Origin: an uncultured Mycoplasmatota bacterium
GTDB taxonomy: Bacteria > Bacillota_I > Bacilli_A > RF39 > UBA660
DNA: 64,000 bases
Direction: 5' to 3'
Assembly: GCA_947302655.1 (NCBI GenBank)
Contig: CAMYVW010000001.1
Coordinates: 62,001-126,000, forward strand
The translations under genes were made by a program, and so were the position numbers. The notes beneath the pieces are model-generated. The model did no database searches, was not told where the DNA came from, and saw nothing but the letters and a program-made list of their open reading frames with translations. Below are positions 47,014 to 56,712 of this stretch, one piece after another. Positions within the stretch are counted from its first letter, which is position 1. Each line of letters begins with the position of its first letter.

Positions 47014-48963
47014 ATGAGACAATTATTTAATAAGAAAAGTAACACACTATATGCATATAGTTTTTTAATTATATCTTTAGAAATAATAATTAAATCTTTA
47101 ATGTTTCATAAAGTTAATTTTGTATCCATGTTATATACAATAATTTTCTCTTTACCAATTATTATATTATTTACTATTTTAACAAATATTTTTCGTGAAA
47201 AAATAAGTAAAATTATTTTCTATATATCAATTTTTTTAATAACATTTTTATACCTATTTCAATATATATTTTATAGATTATTTAGTGTAGTGTTCTCATT
47301 TCACACTATTGGTTTAGCAAATCAAGCAGTTGATTTTTCTAATATAATTATTGATTCAATAAAAATGTATTATCCAGAGATTATTTTAATGCTTGCTCCA
47401 CTTATAATAGTACTTATTTTCAAAAGAACAATTCATTATTATAAATTAATTAAACAAGTAAAAATAATGGGCGTTATTATTTTTGTTGTTTTAACTTGCT
47501 TATCGTTAGTGTCACTTACTTTCGATAAGGAAGGAATTTATTCTGCAAATAACTTATATTATAAAATAAATGTAGAAGACAAAAATATAGAGAAATTTGG
47601 CCTTTTAACTGCAATGAGATTAGATTTAAAAAGAGTAATTTTTGGTTTTGATGAATCAATTATGATATCTTCAAATACTAATGGTACTAATAATGATAAA
47701 CCTCAAGAAAAAATTATTACTTACAATGTTTCTGATATTGATTTTAAATCATTAATAGAAAATGAAAAAAATACTAATTTAAAGAATTTATATACTTATT
47801 TTGATTCAATAGAACCATCAAAACAAAATGCATATACAGGCTATTTTAAAGATAAAAATTTAATATTTATTTTAGCTGAAGGCTTTAATTCAATTGCTGT
47901 TTCAGAAGAACTTACACCAAATTTATATAAACTAGTAAACAATGGTTTTGTCTTTAATAATTATTACTCACCAGTATTCTTAAGTACAACAGGTGGAGAG
48001 TTCCAAGCAACAACTGGACTTATTCCTAACCAAGAAATACTTAAGGTATGGAAAAGTAGAACTCCGGAAATATCATATGCTTTAGGTCATCAATTTAATA
48101 AATTAAATTATGATGTTAATGCATACCATAACTGGACTTATTCATATTATGATAGACATAAAACTATGCCAACTTTAGGTTACGATAAATATTTAGGTTG
48201 TCACAATGGAATTGAAAAAGAAATGTCATGTAAATGGTTACCAAGTGATGTAGATTTGATTAGTGTATCTGTTCCTAAATATGTTAATTCAGAACATTTC
48301 ATGTCATATTACATTTCTGTTAGTGGACACGCACCATACAACTTTGGTGGAGGAAACTCAATGGCTCTTAGAAATAAAGATGCTGTAAAAGATTTACCTT
48401 ATTCTGATAAAGTAAAAGCTTATATTGCATCTCAAATTGAGTTTGATAAATCTATCGGTAAATTAATTGAATTATTAACTGAATCAGGAAAATTAGATGA
48501 CACAGTTATAGTTATAACAGGTGATCATTATCCATATACATTAACTACTGATGAAGTAAATGAAGTTAGTACTTATAAAAGAGATGGAATAGTTGAAGTT
48601 AATCGAAGTAATTTGATTATTTGGAATAATCAAATTACTGAGCCTATAAAAGTTGATAAGGTAGGTTCACAAATTGATGTATTACCAACAATACTTAATC
48701 TGTTTGGTATTAACTACGACTCAAGACTTATTATTGGAAAAGATATATTAAGTGATTATCCAGGACTTGCAGTATTTTCAAATCGTAGCTGGGTATCAGA
48801 TAAGGGGACATATTTTGCAAGTCAAAAGAAATTTGTACCACGTGAAAATGTAACTGTTGAAGATGATTATGTTGAGAAAATGAATTTAGAAGTTGCTAAT
48901 CGTTTCTCTGTTAGTGGTCAAATTATTAATAATGATATTTATAAAAAACTATTAGGAGAATAA
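47014..48963 (+). CDS. LtaS-like membrane sulfatase/phosphoglycerol transferase
   Basis: 649 aa. About five N-terminal membrane helices (up to residue ~175), a linker, then an extracellular alkaline-phosphatase/sulfatase domain: NLIFILAEGFNSIAV (metal site), SPVFLSTTGGEFQATTGL (about 322-339, holding the Thr nucleophile region), HNWTYSYYDRHKTMPTLGYD, SVSGHAPYNF and VIVITGDHYPY. LtaS-type enzymes polymerise glycerol phosphate from phosphatidylglycerol to make lipoteichoic acid; related proteins add phosphoglycerol or phosphoethanolamine. The exact polymer is not provable here. asnB begins 1 nt after it. Confidence 0.9.
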   Translation: MRQLFNKKSNTLYAYSFLIISLEIIIKSLMFHKVNFVSMLYTIIFSLPIIILFTILTNIFREKISKIIFYISIFLITFLYLFQYIFYRLFSVVFSFHTIGLANQAVDFSNIIIDSIKMYYPEIILMLAPLIIVLIFKRTIHYYKLIKQVKIMGVIIFVVLTCLSLVSLTFDKEGIYSANNLYYKINVEDKNIEKFGLLTAMRLDLKRVIFGFDESIMISSNTNGTNNDKPQEKIITYNVSDIDFKSLIENEKNTNLKNLYTYFDSIEPSKQNAYTGYFKDKNLIFILAEGFNSIAVSEELTPNLYKLVNNGFVFNNYYSPVFLSTTGGEFQATTGLIPNQEILKVWKSRTPEISYALGHQFNKLNYDVNAYHNWTYSYYDRHKTMPTLGYDKYLGCHNGIEKEMSCKWLPSDVDLISVSVPKYVNSEHFMSYYISVSGHAPYNFGGGNSMALRNKDAVKDLPYSDKVKAYIASQIEFDKSIGKLIELLTESGKLDDTVIVITGDHYPYTLTTDEVNEVSTYKRDGIVEVNRSNLIIWNNQITEPIKVDKVGSQIDVLPTILNLFGINYDSRLIIGKDILSDYPGLAVFSNRSWVSDKGTYFASQKKFVPRENVTVEDDYVEKMNLEVANRFSVSGQIINNDIYKKLLGE

Positions 48964-48964
48964 T

Positions 48965-50794
48965 ATGTGCGGAATTACAGGTTTTATAGATAAACAAAAT
49001 CCTAAAAAAGAAATTATTAAAAAAATGACAGATCGTATTATTCATCGTGGACCCGATGCTGAGGGTTACTATATAGATGATAATATTGCTTTAGGTCATA
49101 GAAGATTGTCAATTATAGATTTAAAAGGTGGAGATCAACCTATTTATAATGAAGATAAATCTATAGTTGTAATATTTAATGGTGAAATCTATAATTTTAT
49201 TGAGCTTAAAAGTGAACTTGAAAAAAAAGGTCATAAGTTTAAAACTAGCTGTGATACAGAAGTATTAGTTCATGGTTATGAACAATGGCACTCTGAATTA
49301 CCAAAAAAATTAAGAGGAATGTTTGCTTTTGCTATATATGACATTAAAAATAAAACTTTATTTTTAGCACGTGATAATTTTGGTATTAAACCACTTTATT
49401 ACTATAATAGTGGTGATACTTTTATGTTTGCATCAGAAATAAAGTGTTTTCTAGACCATCCTAGTTTTAAGAAACAATTAAATAAGAAAATTATACCTTC
49501 TTATATGTCATTTAGTTTCACTCCAACTAAGGAAACGTTATTTAAAGGTGTTTACCGCGTTGATCCTGGAACTTGTATGACTATAAAGGGTGGAAAAATT
49601 GAAACAAAAAGATACTTCAATATTACATTTGATATTAAGAAAAATGAATATAGCAAAGTGGTTGATGATATTGACAAACTTATGCATGAATCAGTTGAAA
49701 AACATATGATAAGTGATGTAGAAGTTGGTTCATTTTTATCAAGTGGAATTGATTCATCTTATCTTGTTGCTTTAGCGAGACCAGATAAAACGTATACTGT
49801 TGGTTATGAAAATAAAAAATACGATGAAATAAGTTATGCTAAAGATCTTACTAAAGAATTAAATATTACAAATAAAAGTAAAATTATAAATAAAGAAGAA
49901 TACTTAAAGATAATTCCAAAAATAATGTATCATCTTGATGAACCAACATCTGATCCTGCTGCAGTTGCACTTTATTTTGTGGCTCAGCTTGCTAGTAAAG
50001 ATGTAAAAGTTGTTTTATCAGGAGAAGGTGCAGATGAATTTTTTGGTGGATACAATTTTTATAGAACTGATGTAGATGTATCTTGGTATAATAGATTACC
50101 AAAATCTATCCGAAGATTTATTGCTAAAATATGTTTACATTTACCAGAAGTAAAAGGTTTAAACTTTTTGGTTAGAAGAGGTTTAACTCTTGAAGAAAAC
50201 TATATAGGTGTTAATAAAGTATATAGTGAGCGTGAAGTAAAAAAGATAGTTAAAATTAAAAACTATGTTAACAACCAAGATATCACTAAGGATGTATATG
50301 ATGAGTATAAAGGTAAAGATGATGTTACCAAAATGCAGGCTATTGATATTAATTTCTGGTTAATTAAAGATATACTTCAAAAAGCTGACAGGATGACAAT
50401 GGCTCATTCTCTTGAGGGAAGAGTTCCATTTATAGATAAAGAAGTCTTTAAATATGCATCAACTCTTCCAATAGAGTATAAAGTAACTAAAGAAAACACT
50501 AAAGTTGCTTTAAGGGATGCTGCTAAAAGAGTTATCCCAACTGATGCTTACAAAAAGAAAAAATTAGGTTTCCCAGTACCACTACGTAACTGGATGAAAG
50601 AACCTGAATTTTATAATGATATTAAAACAACATTTGAATCTGAAATAGCTGATGAACTGTTTAATAAAAAATACTTAATCAAATTATTAGATCAACATGT
50701 TAAGGGAAAAAAAGATAATTATAAAAAAGTATGGAACGTTTATTGTTTACTTAAATGGTACGATGTATTTTTTTCAAAAGAAATATCTAACTAG
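48965..50794 (+). CDS. asnB: Asparagine synthase (glutamine-hydrolysing)
   Basis: 609 aa. N-terminal class II glutaminase with Cys2 nucleophile (MCGITGF), RGPDAEGYY and NGEIYNF; C-terminal synthetase domain with the PP-loop SSGIDSSYL (about 262-270) and SGEGADEFFGGYNFY. It makes Asn from Asp, ATP and Gln. In some Gram-positives AsnB homologues amidate peptidoglycan or surface precursors; the tight coupling to an LtaS-like gene leaves that open. The ribosome site GGAGAAT overlaps the ltaS-like stop. Confidence 0.95.
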   Translation: MCGITGFIDKQNPKKEIIKKMTDRIIHRGPDAEGYYIDDNIALGHRRLSIIDLKGGDQPIYNEDKSIVVIFNGEIYNFIELKSELEKKGHKFKTSCDTEVLVHGYEQWHSELPKKLRGMFAFAIYDIKNKTLFLARDNFGIKPLYYYNSGDTFMFASEIKCFLDHPSFKKQLNKKIIPSYMSFSFTPTKETLFKGVYRVDPGTCMTIKGGKIETKRYFNITFDIKKNEYSKVVDDIDKLMHESVEKHMISDVEVGSFLSSGIDSSYLVALARPDKTYTVGYENKKYDEISYAKDLTKELNITNKSKIINKEEYLKIIPKIMYHLDEPTSDPAAVALYFVAQLASKDVKVVLSGEGADEFFGGYNFYRTDVDVSWYNRLPKSIRRFIAKICLHLPEVKGLNFLVRRGLTLEENYIGVNKVYSEREVKKIVKIKNYVNNQDITKDVYDEYKGKDDVTKMQAIDINFWLIKDILQKADRMTMAHSLEGRVPFIDKEVFKYASTLPIEYKVTKENTKVALRDAAKRVIPTDAYKKKKLGFPVPLRNWMKEPEFYNDIKTTFESEIADELFNKKYLIKLLDQHVKGKKDNYKKVWNVYCLLKWYDVFFSKEISN

Positions 50795-50805
50795 ATATTT
50801 TTTTT
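50781..50805 (+). terminator. Terminator after asnB
   Basis: AAATATCT / AGATATTT stem around the stop codon, T8 tail. Confidence 0.75.
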
Positions 50806-50851
50806 GTACCTTTTTTTTGCTATAATGTTTATAAATAAGGAGTTGTTTCAT

Positions 50852-51592
50852 ATGCCATTTATAACAATTGCATTATCTTTATTAATGGGTATATCATTTC
50901 TTGTAGGTTTTTATTTATCAAGAAAAGTTAAGGGTAAAAAAATGGCTTACTTTTCAATTGCTATGGCATTTGTTATATTTGTTGCTGTTATAGTTTGCGA
51001 CATTATCCCAGAGATATGTGAATTATCAACAATGTATCTTCATATATGCATAGTTATTTGTGGACTTATAATTGGTATTGATGCTCTTTTACTACTTGAT
51101 TTATTTATTCCACATCATGATCATGAACACAAACATAATGATGAATCTAAAGCTGAACATAAAAAACACTTATATCATATTGCATTACTTACATTTTTTT
51201 CAGTATTAATACATAATGTATTTGAAGGCATTGCATATTATACAATAGCTAAATCATCAGTAAAATCTGCTTTAGCAATATCTGGTGGTATTGCACTTCA
51301 TAATATTCCATTAGGAATTGAGATGTCTTATTTATTTCAGGATCGAAAAAATAAAAATGTATTTAAGGTATTTGTATTAGTAGTTTCTGGAACTATTGGT
51401 GCCTTGATAGGACTGTTTATAGGTAATATTAGTTTGGAAATAAATTTAATAATCCTTTCTATAACATGTGGTATGATGCTTTATACAGGATTATATGAAC
51501 TTGGAATAGAAACATTTAAAGATAGAAAAGAAAAAGGAATACTAGAAGGTATATTAGTTGGAGCAATTATTTTTGCTTTAATGCTTATGTAA
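50852..51592 (+). CDS. ZIP family metal transporter
   Basis: 246 aa, eight membrane helices expected. A His-rich cytoplasmic loop (HHDHEHKHNDE ... HKKH) between helices 3 and 4, and the metal path motifs HNVFEGIAYY and HNIPLGIEMSY in helices 4 and 5. Imports zinc or related divalent metals. ATG 50852 has an AAGGAG site 8 nt upstream; the longer frame from 50804 crosses the asnB terminator and is rejected. The SDR gene follows within 14 nt. Confidence 0.93.
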   Translation: MPFITIALSLLMGISFLVGFYLSRKVKGKKMAYFSIAMAFVIFVAVIVCDIIPEICELSTMYLHICIVICGLIIGIDALLLLDLFIPHHDHEHKHNDESKAEHKKHLYHIALLTFFSVLIHNVFEGIAYYTIAKSSVKSALAISGGIALHNIPLGIEMSYLFQDRKNKNVFKVFVLVVSGTIGALIGLFIGNISLEINLIILSITCGMMLYTGLYELGIETFKDRKEKGILEGILVGAIIFALMLM

Positions 51593-51605
51593 TGGGGTGA
51601 TATAT

Positions 51606-52535
51606 TTGAAAAATATTGTTGTTACAGGAGCTGCAGGAACCATAGGTAAAAAAGTTATTAAATATCTTTTAATGGAAGGTAAATATAACATCACTGCAGT
51701 TGATTTAAAAACAAGACATAACAGACATATTCTTAACAAATACAGAAAAAGAATAAATATTATTTACTCTGACATAACAAATGATACTAAATTTGAAGAT
51801 GCAGTAAGAGAAAGTGCATATGTTATTCACTTAGCTGGAGTAATGCCTCCACTTGCTGATTTAAATGAAAATTTGTCATATGGTGGAGATTATAAAGGAA
51901 CTGAAAATATCGTTAGAGTAATCGATTTTTTTAATCCAGATTGTCACTTACTATATGCATCATCTACATGTGTGTATGGTATGCAAAAATCTGATGAAGT
52001 TTCAGTTTCAACAAAGCCAGATGAAGAATCACTTACAATTTATGGTAAAGTAAAATTAGATTCTGAAAAGATAATCAAAGAAAAATTAAAGAATTACTCA
52101 ATATATAGGTTACCAGTTGTGTTATGTAATCCAGTTGAAGAGAATTATATGTTTTCGTATAAAGCAAACTCAAAATTTGAAGTTGTTTCTGATGAAGATG
52201 CTGGATACATGTTTGCAAGAGCTATCGACAAAATAGATTCACTTAATAAAAAAACATTCAATGTTGGTGGCGGAGATGCATGTATAACAACAGGTTCTAA
52301 TTTAAATAATGAAATGTTAAAAAACTATGGATTAACTAGTAAATATTTAAAAACAAAAATATTTATTGACAAGAATTTTTATTCATATATATATAAAGAT
52401 AGTAACAAACTAGATGAAATATTATCATTTAGAAATGATTCTATTGCATCATATTTTTTAAGAGCAAAAAGAAAAGGTAAGAGTTATGCTATTCGAAAAA
52501 TATTTGGGAGAATATTTTATCGAAACAAAAAGTAG
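51606..52535 (+). CDS. NAD(P)-dependent epimerase/dehydratase (extended SDR)
   Basis: 309 aa. Rossmann motif VTGAAGTIGKKV at about 6-17, HLAGVMPPLADL, the active-site Ser/Tyr/Lys set (ASSTCVYG and YGKVKLDSE, YxxxK), and a C-terminal substrate half ending in a basic tail. Substrates in this family are mostly nucleotide sugars; none can be assigned here. TTG 51606 is the likely start, since the GTG at 51597 lies within the GGGGTGA ribosome site. Probably cotranscribed with the ZIP gene. Confidence 0.9.
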   Translation: MKNIVVTGAAGTIGKKVIKYLLMEGKYNITAVDLKTRHNRHILNKYRKRINIIYSDITNDTKFEDAVRESAYVIHLAGVMPPLADLNENLSYGGDYKGTENIVRVIDFFNPDCHLLYASSTCVYGMQKSDEVSVSTKPDEESLTIYGKVKLDSEKIIKEKLKNYSIYRLPVVLCNPVEENYMFSYKANSKFEVVSDEDAGYMFARAIDKIDSLNKKTFNVGGGDACITTGSNLNNEMLKNYGLTSKYLKTKIFIDKNFYSYIYKDSNKLDEILSFRNDSIASYFLRAKRKGKSYAIRKIFGRIFYRNKK

Positions 52536-52604
52536 ATTTATTTTTATTTTTTGATATAATATAAAAGCTTAATTTATATATAAACAAACAAAGGACGTGT
52601 AAAC

Positions 52605-53321
52605 ATGGGAAGAGCATATGAAGTAAGAAAAGCAAGTATTGCTAAAACTGGAGCAGCTAAAGCTAAATTATATTCAAATTTTGCAAAAGAAATTTATATA
52701 GTTGCAAAAAAAGGTGTTCCTGATCCAGATTGTAATATTGATTTAAAACATTTAATAGATAAAGCTAAAAAACAACAAGTTCCTGCTGATATTATTAAAA
52801 GAGCCATTGATAAAGCTAAAGGTGCTGGTGGAGAAGAATACGAAGTAGTTACTTATGAAGGTTTTGGACCTGGCGCATCAACACTTATTATCAAAACTAT
52901 GACTGATAATGTAAATAGAACTGTTGGTTTTGTTAGAGCTGCATTTAATAAAGTTAATAAAAGTTTAGGAGTAACAAATAGTGTTTCTTACAATTATGAT
53001 CACTTAGGAATGTTAGGCCTTAAAACTGATAAAGGTGAAGAATTATTTGAAAAACTTCTAGATGCTGGAATTAATTTAGTAGACTTTGAAGATGAAGACG
53101 GATATGTTCTAATGAGTGTTAATCCATCAGAATTTAATAACTTAAAATCTGAAGTTGAAAAAATCATACCAAATCCAGATTATGAAATTGATGAAGTAGG
53201 AATGTATGCTAAAAATAAGGTTACACTTGAAGGTGAGGATTTAGAACTATTTAATAGACTTTATAATCTTTTAGATGAAATTGAAGATGTAACTGATATT
53301 TATCATAATGTTATTTTATAA
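52605..53321 (+). CDS. YebC/PmpR-family transcription or translation regulator (YeeN/YeeI subgroup)
   Basis: 238 aa. Starts MGRAYEVRKASIAKTGAAKAKLYSNFAKEIY, which is the YeeN/YeeI version of the family, followed by GGPDPDxN-like GVPDPDCNIDL, IDKAKGAGGEEYEVVTYEGFGPG and the ferredoxin-like C-terminal domains. YebC proteins were described as DNA-binding regulators, and recent work links some to relief of ribosome stalling at proline runs. AAAGGACGTG precedes the ATG. Monocistronic, followed by a strong terminator. Confidence 0.95.
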   Translation: MGRAYEVRKASIAKTGAAKAKLYSNFAKEIYIVAKKGVPDPDCNIDLKHLIDKAKKQQVPADIIKRAIDKAKGAGGEEYEVVTYEGFGPGASTLIIKTMTDNVNRTVGFVRAAFNKVNKSLGVTNSVSYNYDHLGMLGLKTDKGEELFEKLLDAGINLVDFEDEDGYVLMSVNPSEFNNLKSEVEKIIPNPDYEIDEVGMYAKNKVTLEGEDLELFNRLYNLLDEIEDVTDIYHNVIL

Positions 53322-53341
53322 AAATATGTAAACAATTATAT

Positions 53342-53369
53342 AAAACTCCATGAGAATGGAGTTTTTTTA
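53342..53369 (+). terminator. Terminator after the YebC-family gene
   Basis: AAAACTCCAT / ATGGAGTTTT 10-bp stem with GAGA loop and T run. Confidence 0.88.
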
Positions 53370-53408
53370 TTTATATATTTGTTATAATTAAATAGAGAGT
53401 TGATATCT

Positions 53409-54590
53409 ATGGATAAAACAATACTTCAAAATAAAATTGATGAACTTGATAGAAGTACATGGCATCTGCAATATGATGGTAACGATGAAATAAATGATAT
53501 ATTTTTTAAATTAATAGATGAAGCAAATCAAGTAACACCGGATCAATTTGAAGAATTTTTAAAAAAGATTGAAGATATAAAAGAAGCTATTCAATATAAA
53601 TATGGATATATGTATACTTTAACAAAAAGAATTCCTGATGCTTATGATCTTACGCAAATGCTTGATGGTATAAAACTTAATGGGGATGTAAAAAAAGATG
53701 TAGAAGGATTTAAATTAGCTTTAATGAATAAAGTTAATAATCTTGATAATTATGATTTTTTAATAAATCCTTTTGAAGACAGAATGAGTCAAGATAATTT
53801 AAAACTTGCTTTAGATTCAATAAAAAACATATTAGAAAATCCAAGATATCAATCAAAGTTTCCAAACAGAGATAAAATAGATTTTTTAATTGATTATATA
53901 AAACTATCTGAAAACACAAATAATTCGAGAATTGAAATAGAATTTAAAAAACTTGAAAAAGAGTATAAGGACTCAATTGATGAAATCTGGAAAGAGGAAC
54001 TTTCAAATTCTTATAACGAGAATGGTGAGTTTAAATTGCTAGTATCAATGATAAGTTCACCAAAAAATTCATCCTCTGTACAAGAACAAGTAGATAGACT
54101 ATTAAATAGGCCTGAGCAACATTCTTGTTCACTTATATCAAATAATTTTATAGGAACCTATTGTAATACAACCACTAAAATTGGATTAATATATCCAAAT
54201 GATTCAAATATTATATCGTGCGGATATCGTGATTTAAATTCAAACGTTTTTGGTAACGGAATGATTAATAAAGAAGCAAGTACTACTTTAGTAACGCCTA
54301 AGGCTCTTTTAGATAATACTGCAAGTATAGCTAAAAGTAGAGGTGAAGATTTATTAAATAGTCCTACTTATAATGAAGTATTAGTTGATTCAAATACTAA
54401 ACCTTGTGGAGTTATAGCACTTATTACAAAAAATCATGAACTTCTAAAAGATGATTTGATTCAAGCTAAAATTCTTTCAAGAAACTTAGGTTTACCACTT
54501 ACAGTAATAGATACAATGCAAAAAGAAAATGAATTTCAAGCAAATGAGATTCAAGAAAATCAGTTCCAAGAAACTGGAATATCGAGGTGA
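53409..54590 (+). CDS. Orphan 393-aa protein sharing a domain with the protein at 10942-12555
   Basis: Residues 1-230 are helical and charged. Residues about 235-370 form a domain: HSCSLISNNFIGTYCN, KIGLIYPNDSNIISCGYRD, LVTPKALLDNTASIAK, then TYNEVLVDSNTKPCGVIALIT and QAKILSRNLGLPLTVID. Several blocks match the 537-aa protein at 10942-12555. The TP..LL.NT / YNEV / kP / lP..vID series is a pattern I recall in unnamed proteins of gut Firmicutes, but I cannot name it. A Gln/Glu-rich tail ends the protein. Start ATG 53409 follows AGAGAG; TTG 53400 abuts it. pduL begins 5 nt downstream. Confidence 0.78.
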   Translation: MDKTILQNKIDELDRSTWHLQYDGNDEINDIFFKLIDEANQVTPDQFEEFLKKIEDIKEAIQYKYGYMYTLTKRIPDAYDLTQMLDGIKLNGDVKKDVEGFKLALMNKVNNLDNYDFLINPFEDRMSQDNLKLALDSIKNILENPRYQSKFPNRDKIDFLIDYIKLSENTNNSRIEIEFKKLEKEYKDSIDEIWKEELSNSYNENGEFKLLVSMISSPKNSSSVQEQVDRLLNRPEQHSCSLISNNFIGTYCNTTTKIGLIYPNDSNIISCGYRDLNSNVFGNGMINKEASTTLVTPKALLDNTASIAKSRGEDLLNSPTYNEVLVDSNTKPCGVIALITKNHELLKDDLIQAKILSRNLGLPLTVIDTMQKENEFQANEIQENQFQETGISR

Positions 54591-54595
54591 TTTAA

Positions 54596-55174
54596 ATGTT
54601 TTATAAAGCTAAAGTAGCAATATCAAACAGACATGTTCATTTAACAAAAGAAACATATGAAAAATTATTTGACGAACCAATATCAAAATATAGAGATTTA
54701 AATCAAATAGGTCAATTTGCATCAAATCAATTTGTTGATATATTAAATGGAGATAATGTAATTGAACATGTTAGATTAGTGGGTCCATTTAGAAACTATG
54801 ATCAAGTGGAAATATCAAAAAATGATGCAAGAAAACTTAAACTAAATCCACCAGTTAGAACATCTGGTGATTTAGATGGTTCTGAAAGCATAACGTTAAG
54901 AACAACAAAGGCAATGGTAACTTTAGATAAAGGTTGCATTATTGCTGATAGACATGTTCACTTTAATACTAAAGATGCAGCTAAATATAATGTTAAAGAT
55001 AAAGATAAACTTAATCTTCATATAATGGGTCAAAAAAGAGGAACGATAGAAGTATTTGCAAAAGTAAGTGAAGATGGATTCTATGAAGTACATCTTGACA
55101 CTGATGATGCGAATGCATTCTTACTTGAAAACGGTAATGAAGTAGTTCTTGAAATACTAGATAAAAAAGCATAA
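54596..55174 (+). CDS. pduL: Phosphate propanoyltransferase / phosphotransacylase, PduL type
   Basis: 192 aa. Two half-repeats with the zinc-binding His motifs AISNRHVHL (about 8-16) and ADRHVHF (about 117-123), plus VEISKNDARKL and GDLDGSESITL. PduL exchanges CoA and phosphate on acyl groups (acetyl or propanoyl), giving acyl phosphate for ATP formation by a kinase. No ackA or microcompartment gene is in the window and no encapsulation peptide is visible, so a housekeeping Pta role is likely. GAGGTGA precedes ATG. Confidence 0.95.
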   Translation: MFYKAKVAISNRHVHLTKETYEKLFDEPISKYRDLNQIGQFASNQFVDILNGDNVIEHVRLVGPFRNYDQVEISKNDARKLKLNPPVRTSGDLDGSESITLRTTKAMVTLDKGCIIADRHVHFNTKDAAKYNVKDKDKLNLHIMGQKRGTIEVFAKVSEDGFYEVHLDTDDANAFLLENGNEVVLEILDKKA

Positions 55175-55190
55175 TTTTTGCTTTTTTAAT
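55163..55190 (+). terminator. Possible weak terminator after pduL
   Basis: AAAAAAGCA / TGCTTTTTT stem overlapping the stop, T-rich 3' side. Confidence 0.5.
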
Positions 55191-55236
55191 TTTTATATGT
55201 TAGTATATGTGGCTATAAAAAAGGGATGTGTTTTAG

Positions 55237-56673
55237 ATGGCTGGTTATATTGAGTTTAAAAAAGTAAAACAGGATTATTTTGATGGCAAAATAACTGCTG
55301 AACAAGCTATAAAAATATATAGAAAAATGAACACAAAGTGTCCTACAGAAAGTATCCAATTTGAAATTGCAATGATTGAATTTAATAATGGAAAAAAAGA
55401 AAAGAATATTGAAAAGTTAAAAAAATTTTCTCAATCAGCTAATTCTCATATTTCAAATAGAGCAAAAATGGCACTAAGTTCATATTATGTGGGAATAAAG
55501 GATATTGAAACTGCTAAACAATACATATCTAGTGTTGATGATCATGATTTTTCTGCTGCTAAATCAAGACAATTTGCAACAATCGAAAGAGAAGCAGGGA
55601 ATTATGATGCTGCAAGAAGAAATTATGTTAATTCAATAAAAAAGGATAAGGATCCCAAAAATATATATGGATTAGGATTTTTAGAGTATAAATATAATCA
55701 TATCGATGAAGCAAAAGCATATGTTGGTATTTTAAAGAGTATGGGTGAATATGAATATGCTTTAAAATTAAAAGGTGTAATAGAATATGGTGAATCTGAT
55801 TATGAAAATGCAAAGCAAACATTTTATGATTTGCTTGGAACAATATTTGATGGAGAAGCTAAATTATATCTTGGAAGTATATATTTTGATATAGGTAATC
55901 ATGAGAAATCTCAAGAAATTTTAGAATCATTAATTGGTACAGATTATGAAAAAGATGCAAAAATCAAGATTGCAAGGATCAAAGACTTTGAAGGATTGCA
56001 CGAAGAAGCATTAAAAGACTATAATGATAATGTTGTGGATGATATTGATGAATATGCATATTTAGACATTGTTAGAGCATTATGTAATTTAGGAAGATAT
56101 GAAGAAGCCAAAAAATATGTTGCCAAGTGTAAAGATTCGGAACATAAGTATGCAATAATTTCACACTTAATATATATATCACTTTACGAACATAATTATC
56201 GTGAAGGACTAGATATTATTAAAGAAACATCATATGGTTATGGACTTGAGAATAATTTTCTATGGTTTTATTTATATAATAAATTATATGATACTTCTAA
56301 TTATAAACCTGAAGATTTAAGTTATGCAGTTAAGCAAACATTAAAGTATAAGTCTAAATGGGCTATTAAACATATTAAAGAGCATTTATCGGAAGATGAT
56401 ACAAAAGATGTTCATACTTTGTTCAACGAAAATGTAAATATCGAAAGCCTATTTTTTGAGGTTAGGGAAAAAATTCAGAATACAGAAGTGTTAAATCGCA
56501 ATTTTACAGATAAATATATTATAGAAACAAGTTGTATCGTTGGATGCATTGAAGGTTATGAAACAAACTTTGTTACTGTGGTAACATTACCAGAATCAAA
56601 AGATATATTAACAATGTATCCTGTTGTACCAACAAAAAGATTTAAGGAAATGATTCATAGCCGAAAAAGATAG
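55237..56673 (+). CDS. TPR-repeat protein with a distinct C-terminal domain
   Basis: 478 aa. About ten degenerate tetratricopeptide repeats fill residues 1-390 (AGNYDAARRNYVNSIKKD, GESDYENAKQTFYDLLG, LGRYEEAKKYVAKC). The last ~55 residues form a small beta-rich unit (DKYIIETSCIVGCIEGYETN, VVTLPESKDILTMYPV). The 'TN.V.VVTL...K.I.TMYP' pattern resembles sequences in RelE/barnase-like nuclease domains, but this is a weak visual match. No signal peptide. ATG has an AAGGGATG site. dusB starts 39 nt downstream. Confidence 0.82.
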   Translation: MAGYIEFKKVKQDYFDGKITAEQAIKIYRKMNTKCPTESIQFEIAMIEFNNGKKEKNIEKLKKFSQSANSHISNRAKMALSSYYVGIKDIETAKQYISSVDDHDFSAAKSRQFATIEREAGNYDAARRNYVNSIKKDKDPKNIYGLGFLEYKYNHIDEAKAYVGILKSMGEYEYALKLKGVIEYGESDYENAKQTFYDLLGTIFDGEAKLYLGSIYFDIGNHEKSQEILESLIGTDYEKDAKIKIARIKDFEGLHEEALKDYNDNVVDDIDEYAYLDIVRALCNLGRYEEAKKYVAKCKDSEHKYAIISHLIYISLYEHNYREGLDIIKETSYGYGLENNFLWFYLYNKLYDTSNYKPEDLSYAVKQTLKYKSKWAIKHIKEHLSEDDTKDVHTLFNENVNIESLFFEVREKIQNTEVLNRNFTDKYIIETSCIVGCIEGYETNFVTVVTLPESKDILTMYPVVPTKRFKEMIHSRKR

Positions 56674-56712
56674 ATTTAAATCAAGTTGAATATGAAATGA
56701 GGTGAAACACTG

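Noticed and set aside
54596-55174. Bacterial microcompartment locus around pduL
   Set aside because: No shell proteins, dehydratase or encapsulation peptide in the window; neighbours are unrelated.
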